Both the position numbers and the translations under genes were made by a program. DNA of 11,492 nucleotides from Cellvibrio sp. (GTDB lineage Bacteria; Pseudomonadota; Gammaproteobacteria; Pseudomonadales; Cellvibrionaceae), in the NCBI GenBank assembly GCA_021323495.1, contig JAJQJO010000080.1, positions 1 to 11,492 of the forward strand, written 5' to 3'. The first letter of the stretch is position 1; each line of letters starts with the position of its first letter. The notes under the pieces were generated by a model. The model worked only from the letters and a program-made list of their open reading frames with translations. It was not told the origin of the DNA and ran no database searches. Positions 1-5,776 of this stretch are shown in pieces.

Positions 1-743
1 TTGATAAATAATTGCCAGAAGTCGGCGAGGCGTACACCTAGCGATGGTTTCACTGCCGGAGCAACAGCAGCGGTTAAACCTTTGTAGCGATTGTAATCTT
101 CAGGTGCATATTCTTTGGTGCGAATTACTGTCCAGAGTACGGTGAGGAAGAGTGCACTGGCGCCGATATAAAATGCCCAGGTAACTGTAGGTGCGACTTC
201 GCCTTTTGGCGCAGTATTTTCCAAGCCGATTACATTGGTGAGTACAAACGGCAAGATAGAACCAATCACCGCGCCGATATTAATCAGCAGTGCCTGAATT
301 GAATAACCGAGGGTGCGCTGCTCATTGGGTACCATATCCGCAACCAATGCGCGGAATGGTTGCATGGTCACGTTAAACGCGCCGTCCATTAATGCCAGCA
401 TTAATCCGCCAAATAACATGGGTGTAATAAACGCGACAAAGAGCGATGCGTTGGGCATTAACAGCATTCCCGCAGCAGCGGCAATTGCACCGCCGAGAAT
501 ATAAGGGCGGCGCCGGCCAACACGGTTCCAGGTGCGATCAGACGCGGCGCCGACAATTGGTTGCACTAATAAACCCATAATCGGTGCGGCGAGCCAGAAG
601 AGTGAGAGCGAATGCAGATCTGCGCCCAAATCGGAGAGCACGCGGCTGACGTTGGCATTTTGCAATGCAAATCCAAGCTGCACCCCGAGGAAACCGAAAC
701 TGACGTTCCAGACTTGCCAGAAGGGGAGGGTGGGTTGTTTCAT
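1..743 (-). CDS. MFS sugar transporter, SLC45/GPH-like (partial, C-terminus beyond left edge)
   Basis: Reading leftward from the ATG at 743-741 gives 247 codons open to the window edge. The protein begins MKQPTLPFWQVWNVSFGFLG and continues with a GFALQNANVSR segment, typical of the proton-coupled sucrose/maltose transporters related to SLC45 and to Caulobacter MalY. The loop at about residues 68-81 (SDRTWNRVGRRRPY) is the MFS motif between helices 2 and 3. About six hydrophobic segments are visible, followed by a charged central loop (RTKEYAPEDYNRYKG), so roughly the first half of a 12-helix protein is present. Inferred role: inner-membrane uptake of maltose or a similar alpha-glucoside, feeding the cytoplasmic GH13 enzyme. 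It lies downstream of the GH15 gene in the same direction, 192 bp away, with an inverted-repeat element between them. I see no clear promoter of its own; a weak ribosome site (AAGGCAG) precedes the ATG. Exact sugar is uncertain. Confidence 0.88.
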   Translation of the reverse strand, partial: MKQPTLPFWQVWNVSFGFLGVQLGFALQNANVSRVLSDLGADLHSLSLFWLAAPIMGLLVQPIVGAASDRTWNRVGRRRPYILGGAIAAAAGMLLMPNASLFVAFITPMLFGGLMLALMDGAFNVTMQPFRALVADMVPNEQRTLGYSIQALLINIGAVIGSILPFVLTNVIGLENTAPKGEVAPTVTWAFYIGASALFLTVLWTVIRTKEYAPEDYNRYKGLTAAVAPAVKPSLGVRLADFWQLFI

Positions 744-790
744 CGTGTCGCTGCCTTTGTTATCGATTTATTTGTTTTGTAATTTCATTT

Positions 791-921
791 CTCGTTCCCA
801 AGCTCCGCTTGGTAATGCATATCCTGGTTAACCATATTTTCTGCGTTAATAAACCAATTCATTTTCTGAAATTAGTGTTCTTGCATTCCATCCAGACTCC
901 CAAGCAGAGCTTGGGAGCGAG
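791..921. repeat. 131-bp inverted-repeat element made of two hairpins (REP/MITE-like)
   Basis: The left end (791-812) and the right end (900-921) are inverted copies of each other over 22 bp, with 20 matches; both begin CTCG(T/C)TCCCAAGCTC when read inward. Each end also folds on itself: CCAAGC-TCC-GCTTGG on the left, and a 9-bp stem CTCCCAAGC-AGA-GCTTGGGAG (897-917) on the right. Both are accompanied by a TGCAT motif facing inward. Dispersed proteobacterial repeats with CGTTCCCA-type hairpins look like this, from memory rather than from a search. It sits between GH15 and the transporter on the minus strand, so it would be transcribed and could stabilise the upstream mRNA or reduce read-through. 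There is no T-tract, so it is not a canonical terminator. Confidence 0.7.
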
Positions 922-935
922 GGTGGTGGTAATGT

Positions 936-3323
936 CTATTTCACGTAGCGCGCTTCAGTGCTTGCATTCCTATCCCAGACTTTGCCATCGCTGTAACTGC
1001 GCAATAATTTGACGTATTCGGCATGGGTCCAGGCGAGTGGTGTTGCGCCGTTGGTACCTTCGCCGGTTTGATAATTGTAGGCGGTATTACTGCCTACACC
1101 ATCCCACACCTGTTCGGGCAGCATCATGCCCTGGTTAGCAAATAGCTCCATGGCTTTTACGTAGGTGCTGCGCAATTTTTCCAGATCGATGCTGTTGGTC
1201 GTTTGCGCCAACTGCAATTCATAATGGCCGCGCTCACCGGTAAAAATTGGCCAGACGCGCCCGCGCCCTTGGGCGGAATTATTGGCTTCCATATAACCCA
1301 TACCGTTGCTCAGGTCTTCACCATAACCGTCGATACCATAGCGGCGCCAACCGGGAAAACTGCCTTCAAATCCGGGGAAGGTAAATTCATATTTGGTGCG
1401 CAATAAATCGGGCAATTTTACGTTGTCGTATTCGGGCAGGGTTTCGAGAATTTTTGCATCGTTAGCGGCACGCACACCGTAGCGCACCAATTCCAAAAAT
1501 CCACCGTCGATAACTTGTGATTCATCGCTAATGGTTTGTGCGTTGCTGGTACCCAGCGCCAGGTGATCGTTTGGATCTTCATTGGCGTTGATGCGCAAAT
1601 AATAATTACCGTTGCCTCGTTCACCGGTGAGTGAGCCAGTAGTGGTGTAAGTATGTGCTTCCAATTCGCTGGAATATTTATCGGCCGCTGCCAAATAGCG
1701 TGCAGCACCTTCCGGATCACCGGCATGGGTTGCTATATCGGCTGCCGAAACCAAACCAGCGATAATCGCAGCCGTAGTCGATGGTGAATAGCCTTGCTGC
1801 TCTTCCCAACGCTCCTGCTGTGTGTAGGGTGGTTTGATGGTGGTGTCGTTCCACAGGATTTTCACTGCGCCACCATCCGCTAAAAAATTCGCAGCGGGTT
1901 TAAGCATTTTGTTGTACCAGCTGGTGATTTCCGCATCACTCAACACACCTTCTTTCCATAAACGCCAGCCGAGCATAATCGGCATACCGGTTTGGTCGAG
2001 TTGTACTCCGACCCATTCAGGTTGGCCATCGACGTGGGTTTTTTGCAAAAACCAACCGGGTGTGCCGCTGTAACCGGCAATTTTTTCGTTAGCTTGTACT
2101 TGTTCAAGATATTCAAACGCGACGCGCGGCGACTGGGTATCGCCCAATGCCAACAAGGCCATGGCGACCTGATAAAAATCGCGCGGCCAAACTGCTTTGT
2201 ATCCAGTTGCCGATTTTTCTGCGGATTTTTGATCGCCCCAGGGATTGGATAGCGAAGCGATAAACGCGCCCGCGTGGGTTTTATCTTCCTGCGCTTTTAA
2301 TACCATGGCGCTGGTGTAGAGTAATTTCCCCCCATCGGTTGCAGTTGCCGATAATTTTTCCAGCGCGGGCAGCGATTGTAAGAAATCCTGCCAGCCAATG
2401 GCATCGCCGTCGCCGTTATACTGTGCCAGCACTTTTGGATAACCCTTGGCCAATGTTTTTTCTGCGGCGGCAGTACTTTCTGCTGCGTTTTTACCAAAGC
2501 CCAATACCAAATCCCACTGCGCATTATCGCTGGCTTTCATCGCTGGCAATTGCAAGGTAAAAGCGACATTACCTTTATTTCCGCCGGTGGTGGAATAAGC
2601 CCTGGTGAGTGAACCGCTTTGTTTAACTTCACTGATACCATCGGATACACCTTCAAAACCGACGGCACTTTGCACAACAGGCGCAGTGGTTTTTAACGTC
2701 ATGCTACTCGCGCCCTCGGTTGCCGTCCACACACCATTGTTGAAACTGGCGCTGTCATTGCTGCCGGTATTGGCGATCGCCGGATTCACGTATACGTAAG
2801 GAGTAATATCATCAGCCAGTGCGTGGAAGTACACGCGCATCATCAAGCTTTGGGAATCGGGATCAGTAAAAATATGTTTTTCAATTTCATATTTTCCGTC
2901 TTTATCTTTATTCACTATTTTATAAGCGAGGGATTGCGGGCGGCCTTGTGCATCGGTGGTTAAATATTCGACGGTGGAGATAGTATCTTTCTTTTCTTCA
3001 TCGAGAAAATTTGCGCCCTTGATAAAAAATTGCAGCTCTTGCAATTGCGCTTCATGAATCAAGCCATACATAGTTTCCGTAAGCACACCTTGGGCGACAG
3101 AAAACCAGACTTTGGAAATAGTGCCACTCGCGCCCGCATCACTATAGGTGCCGTTAGTATATTGTTCATATGAAGTACCTATGCCGGTTTTGCCCGCATA
3201 AGCCCATAGCGATGGCTTGCCCGGCGCGCCAGGCGCAACTGCATCAGCGCTTGTCGATGAACGATCAGAGCAGGCTGATAACAGCAAACCGCTGACCATT
3301 AACGTGAGTAAATTTTTTTTCAT
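936..3323 (-). CDS. GH15 glucoamylase/glucodextranase, outer-membrane lipoprotein
   Basis: A 795-residue exo-acting enzyme expected to release glucose from non-reducing ends of alpha-1,4 or alpha-1,6 glucans. The start at 3323 is chosen because it gives a lipoprotein signal (MKKNLLTLMVSGLLLSAC, lipid Cys18) with a GAGGGG ribosome site just upstream; the reading frame is open to an ATG at 3422, but that extension would bury the signal. Ser follows the Cys, so outer-membrane sorting is likely. An N-terminal beta domain (about residues 27-290, with LWAYAGKTGIGTSYE) precedes the (alpha/alpha)6 catalytic domain, which carries VWPRDFYQ (W379-D382), RWEEQQGYSPS and PLAWTHAEYVKL. By comparison with characterised GH15 enzymes, Glu507 (first Glu of WEE) is the general acid and Glu769 (HAE) the general base. 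Both are present, so the enzyme looks intact. It is divergent from the GH13 gene. Glucoamylase versus glucodextranase specificity cannot be decided here. Confidence 0.93.
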   Translation of the reverse strand: MKKNLLTLMVSGLLLSACSDRSSTSADAVAPGAPGKPSLWAYAGKTGIGTSYEQYTNGTYSDAGASGTISKVWFSVAQGVLTETMYGLIHEAQLQELQFFIKGANFLDEEKKDTISTVEYLTTDAQGRPQSLAYKIVNKDKDGKYEIEKHIFTDPDSQSLMMRVYFHALADDITPYVYVNPAIANTGSNDSASFNNGVWTATEGASSMTLKTTAPVVQSAVGFEGVSDGISEVKQSGSLTRAYSTTGGNKGNVAFTLQLPAMKASDNAQWDLVLGFGKNAAESTAAAEKTLAKGYPKVLAQYNGDGDAIGWQDFLQSLPALEKLSATATDGGKLLYTSAMVLKAQEDKTHAGAFIASLSNPWGDQKSAEKSATGYKAVWPRDFYQVAMALLALGDTQSPRVAFEYLEQVQANEKIAGYSGTPGWFLQKTHVDGQPEWVGVQLDQTGMPIMLGWRLWKEGVLSDAEITSWYNKMLKPAANFLADGGAVKILWNDTTIKPPYTQQERWEEQQGYSPSTTAAIIAGLVSAADIATHAGDPEGAARYLAAADKYSSELEAHTYTTTGSLTGERGNGNYYLRINANEDPNDHLALGTSNAQTISDESQVIDGGFLELVRYGVRAANDAKILETLPEYDNVKLPDLLRTKYEFTFPGFEGSFPGWRRYGIDGYGEDLSNGMGYMEANNSAQGRGRVWPIFTGERGHYELQLAQTTNSIDLEKLRSTYVKAMELFANQGMMLPEQVWDGVGSNTAYNYQTGEGTNGATPLAWTHAEYVKLLRSYSDGKVWDRNASTEARYVK

Positions 3324-3443
3324 GACAAGCCCCTCGTAGAACGTAGAAGTATTATTTGTATTTTTTTGACTGGCGCGCTGACAAAGCCTATGTTGCTCTT
3401 TGCTATAAGCTCCGGCCGTCATAGCAGAAATGACTATTTCGAT

Positions 3444-3472
3444 ACCTTAGGGCTTGGCTAAACTGATCACAA
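3444..3472 (-). promoter_or_regulatory. Candidate sigma70-type promoter of the GH15 gene
   Basis: On the minus strand TTGTGA (3472-3467) is followed after 17 bp by TAAGGT (3449-3444). The -10 box is weak, but the -35 candidate lies exactly 5 bp downstream of the palindrome at 3478-3491, the same arrangement as before the receptor gene. Transcription would start near 3437, leaving about 113 nt before the GH15 start codon. The call rests on this shared geometry more than on the boxes themselves. Confidence 0.45.
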
Positions 3473-3477
3473 GGGCG

Positions 3478-3491
3478 TGCATACGTATTCA
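3478..3491. promoter_or_regulatory. Operator palindrome A (GH15-proximal)
   Basis: TGCATACGTATTCA; on the minus strand it reads TGAATACGTATGCA, identical over all 14 bases to the receptor-proximal site at 5623-5636. A palindrome with a central CG is typical of LacI-family operators. It ends 5 bp before the -35 candidate of GH15. Confidence 0.8.
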
Positions 3492-3494
3492 GTT

Positions 3495-3508
3495 TGCATA
3501 CGTATGCA
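3495..3508. promoter_or_regulatory. Operator palindrome B (perfect copy)
   Basis: TGCATACGTATGCA, a perfect 14-bp palindrome and the best match to the local consensus. Its centre is 17 bp from that of site A, further from GH15, forming a tandem pair like the one before the receptor gene. Confidence 0.8.
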
Positions 3509-3557
3509 GTCAAGACTAGTCCATATTTTTTGCGCCGCGCCAAATATCAACTGCTTA

Positions 3558-3571
3558 TGAATACGTATTCT
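3558..3571. promoter_or_regulatory. Operator palindrome C
   Basis: TGAATACGTATTCT, with a perfect 12-bp core GAATACGTATTC at 3559-3570. It lies between the two divergent promoters, 63 bp from site B and 50 bp from site D centre to centre. It could serve either gene. Confidence 0.75.
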
Positions 3572-3607
3572 ATGGCTTTTGCAGTGTCAAAATCCGCGTC
3601 GGTGGCT

Positions 3608-3621
3608 TGCATACGTATGTA
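3608..3621. promoter_or_regulatory. Operator palindrome D (GH13-proximal)
   Basis: TGCATACGTATGTA, one base off the perfect palindrome. It ends 5 bp before the TTGGCG -35 candidate of the GH13 gene, matching the spacing seen at the other two promoters. Confidence 0.78.
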
Positions 3622-3626
3622 GTCAC

Positions 3627-3655
3627 TTGGCGAAAAAATGCAGCTCGCGTATGTT
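3627..3655 (+). promoter_or_regulatory. Candidate sigma70-type promoter of the GH13 gene
   Basis: TTGGCG (3627-3632), 17 bp, then TATGTT (3650-3655), with four of six consensus bases in the -10 box. Transcription would start near 3662, about 60 nt before the GH13 ATG. The -35 candidate lies 5 bp after operator D. The -10 box is overlapped by an inverted repeat, GCGTATG-TTGTC-CATACGC (3647-3665), which could be a further control site. Confidence 0.5.
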
Positions 3656-3721
3656 GTCCATACGCAGTCTGGATGCCGGTGTAATGGTATCCGTGAGATC
3701 AATAACAAGAGATTCAGTTAA

Positions 3722-5344
3722 ATGACAATAACTCCCTGGTGGCGCGGTGCAGTGGTATACCAGGTATATCCGCGCAGCATGATGGACGCCAATAACGACG
3801 GCATCGGCGATATCCCCGGCATTATCAGCAAACTTGATTACATCGCGAGCCTGGGAGTGGATGCGATTTGGGTTTCGCCTTTTTTTAAATCGCCCATGAA
3901 AGATTTTGGCTATGACATCAGCGATTATCGCGATATCGATCCTATTTTTGGCACGCTCGCTGATTTTGATGAATTAATTTCCAAGGCACACGGACGCGGG
4001 ATCAAAATAATTATCGACCAGGTGTTGAGCCATACATCTGACCAGCACGCCTGGTTTATGGAGAGCCGTGAATCCCGCACCAATCCAAAATCCGACTGGT
4101 ATGTGTGGGCTGATCCGCAACCCGATGGCAACCCGCCCAATAACTGGCTGGCTATTTTTGGCGGTTCGGCGTGGGAATGGGAGCCGCGTCGCTGCCAATA
4201 TTATTTGCATAACTTTTTAAAGTCGCAGCCGGATTTGAATTTCCATTGCGATGCTGTGCGCAAGGAAATATTGGACGAGGTGGAGTTCTGGTTAAAACGC
4301 GGTGTGGACGGCTTGCGTTTGGATGCGATTAATTTCTGTTTCCATGATAAGGAATTACGTTCCAATCCGGTGAAGCCGGAAGAAGAGCGTAAAGGGCGCG
4401 GATTTTCCGTGGATAATCCTTATGCCTTCCAAAAACATATTTATGACAATACGCGCCCCGAAAATATCGCATTTTTGGAAAGCCTGCGCGCGTTAATGGA
4501 TCGCTACCCCGGCACTGTAACCCTCGGTGAAATTTCTGCTGACGACTCGCTCAAAACCATGGCGGAGTACACTGAAGGTAATTCGCGTTTGCATATGGCC
4601 TACAGCTTCGAGTTGTTGGTAGATAAATTATCCGGTTCTTACATTCGCGAAACAGTTGAAACGCTGGAGAAAAATTTATCTGAAGGTTGGCCCTGCTGGT
4701 CAATTGGCAACCACGATGTGGTGCGTTTTATGTCGCGCTGGGGCGGCAAGCAGCAATCGCCACAGTTGGCAAAAACGCTCAATGCACTTTTATTATCGTT
4801 GCGCGGCAGTGTGTGCAGTTATCAAGGCGAAGAGCTGGGATTAACAGAAGCGGAAATTAAACAGCACGAATTGCAAGATCCCTACGGCATCACTTTTTGG
4901 CCACGTTTTAAGGGCCGCGATGGTTGCCGCACACCTATGCCGTGGAGCCATACTGAAGCGCACGCCGGTTTTTCCCGGGCGCATACCTGGTTGCCAATTC
5001 CGGCGGCCCATAAAGAGCAAGCAGTGAGCCTGCAAGACGGTGATGCTAATTCTATACTCAATGCCTATCGCAAATTTATGCATTGGCGTAAACAGCAGCC
5101 GTGCCTTCGATTGGGTGATATCAGATTTGTTTCTGCTGCCGAAGACCATTTGGTATTTGTGCGCAATCTTGGCGGCGATGCGCTCTTGTGTGCATTTAAT
5201 TTTTCAGCCAGTGCGCAAACTATTTTGCTCGATGCCAATTATCAATTGGAAGCGACACAGGGGCACGGTTGCTATTCAGTATCAATGAATGGCGACAACC
5301 TGGCTGTTCCGGCCTACGGAGCACTAATTTCGCGCATGGTGTAA
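3722..5344 (+). CDS. GH13 alpha-glucosidase (GH13_23-like), cytoplasmic
   Basis: A 540-residue enzyme that hydrolyses short alpha-glucosides such as maltose to glucose. It starts MTITPWWRGAVVYQVYPRS without a signal peptide, so it should act in the cytoplasm on sugars brought in by the MFS transporter. The calcium-site-like NNDGIGDIPGI loop, GVDAIWVSPFFKSPMKDFGYD and IDQVLSHTSDQHAWF are classic GH13 conserved regions. GLRLDAINF gives the nucleophile Asp201, TLGEIS the acid/base Glu270, and IGNHD the third carboxylate Asp332; these positions are within one residue of those I recall for the Halomonas alpha-glucosidase HaG, as is the total length. A TAA stop directly abuts the ATG upstream in frame, so no longer start is possible; AAGAGA 9 bp upstream is a modest ribosome site. 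It has its own promoter and terminator. Preference for alpha-1,4 or alpha-1,6 linkages is not settled. Confidence 0.93.
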   Translation: MTITPWWRGAVVYQVYPRSMMDANNDGIGDIPGIISKLDYIASLGVDAIWVSPFFKSPMKDFGYDISDYRDIDPIFGTLADFDELISKAHGRGIKIIIDQVLSHTSDQHAWFMESRESRTNPKSDWYVWADPQPDGNPPNNWLAIFGGSAWEWEPRRCQYYLHNFLKSQPDLNFHCDAVRKEILDEVEFWLKRGVDGLRLDAINFCFHDKELRSNPVKPEEERKGRGFSVDNPYAFQKHIYDNTRPENIAFLESLRALMDRYPGTVTLGEISADDSLKTMAEYTEGNSRLHMAYSFELLVDKLSGSYIRETVETLEKNLSEGWPCWSIGNHDVVRFMSRWGGKQQSPQLAKTLNALLLSLRGSVCSYQGEELGLTEAEIKQHELQDPYGITFWPRFKGRDGCRTPMPWSHTEAHAGFSRAHTWLPIPAAHKEQAVSLQDGDANSILNAYRKFMHWRKQQPCLRLGDIRFVSAAEDHLVFVRNLGGDALLCAFNFSASAQTILLDANYQLEATQGHGCYSVSMNGDNLAVPAYGALISRMV

Positions 5345-5423
5345 ATTTGGTTTGTCTTTTTATTGTTTTATCTTGTTCCTTTCATGGTCTCGTTTTTTTT
5401 GTCTGTTGTTATGGTCTCGCTTT

Positions 5424-5449
5424 AAGAGGGCTTTATGCCCTCTTTTTTT
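5424..5449 (+). terminator. Rho-independent terminator after the GH13 gene
   Basis: A perfect 8-bp stem, AAGAGGGC and GCCCTCTT, with a TTTAT loop runs straight into a tract of T residues. It lies about 80 bp after the GH13 stop, separating GH13 from the receptor gene. The stretch between the stop and the hairpin is T-rich and holds no gene that I can support. Confidence 0.9.
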
Positions 5450-5602
5450 AACCTTCTGTTTTCCCTCCCTTTATTTCCAACTGCGCTTTAAATAATTTTG
5501 TTTATTTGATTTCCGTTGTTCAATCGCTGGATTGGAAAAATTAATCAACTAGGCTTACAGCTAGGTACGCACACGCAGACAGGTTCCGCTATGGAATGTG
5601 AT
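5450..5602. other. Intergenic stretch without a recognised gene
   Basis: Between the GH13 terminator and the first operator before the receptor gene I see an AT-rich stretch with no convincing reading frame, RNA fold or repeat. It is the upstream part of the receptor's regulatory region (gene-free gap 5345-5776). Confidence 0.5.
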
Positions 5603-5616
5603 TGCATACGTATGCG
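5603..5616. promoter_or_regulatory. Operator palindrome E (receptor-distal)
   Basis: TGCATACGTATGCG, with a perfect 12-bp palindromic core at 5604-5615. Its centre is 20 bp from site F, forming a tandem pair. Confidence 0.8.
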
Positions 5617-5622
5617 GTGCTT

Positions 5623-5636
5623 TGAATACGTATGCA
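5623..5636. promoter_or_regulatory. Operator palindrome F (receptor-proximal)
   Basis: TGAATACGTATGCA, identical to the minus-strand reading of site A before GH15. It ends 5 bp before the TTGTGA -35 candidate. Being just upstream of the -35 box, it would suit activation at least as well as simple repression; that is inference. Confidence 0.8.
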
Positions 5637-5641
5637 TTCTA

Positions 5642-5671
5642 TTGTGAGGTTGGCGCACTAAGGCCTACTAT
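5642..5671 (+). promoter_or_regulatory. Candidate sigma70-type promoter of the TonB-dependent receptor
   Basis: TTGTGA (5642-5647), 18 bp, then TACTAT (5666-5671); each box matches four of six consensus bases. The same TTGTGA at the same distance from the same 14-bp operator occurs before GH15. Transcription would start near 5678, giving a leader of about 100 nt. Confidence 0.5.
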
Positions 5672-5776
5672 CATTTCAACGACAGAACCATTCTGTTTAC
5701 GCATATTGCGTAGGGGGAGGGTCGTTTACGCACTATGTTAAAAATAATAGCTATACCTCCGCGGAGAGAAAAATTC

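Noticed and set aside
532..831. Plus-strand open frames at 313-504 and 532-831
   Set aside because: They are antisense to the MFS transporter, whose protein is clearly recognisable on the minus strand up to the window edge.
3324..3422. 33-codon N-terminal extension of GH15 from an ATG at 3422
   Set aside because: It would place a non-hydrophobic extension before the lipoprotein signal; the ATG at 3323 has a good ribosome site and the lipobox context.
3467..3472. TGTGA as half of a CRP site at the GH15 and receptor promoters
   Set aside because: Neither copy is followed at the right distance by a TCACA half, and the fixed position after the operator fits a -35 box better.
5384..5419. Direct repeat ATGGTCTCG (5384-5392 and 5411-5419) after the GH13 stop
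   Set aside because: It is a short repeat within T-rich sequence and has no further structure or clear role.
5757..5766. Palindrome CTCCGCGGAG overlapping the receptor ribosome site
   Set aside because: It could sequester GGAG only through a 3-bp stem with a 4-nt loop, too weak to support a translational switch.
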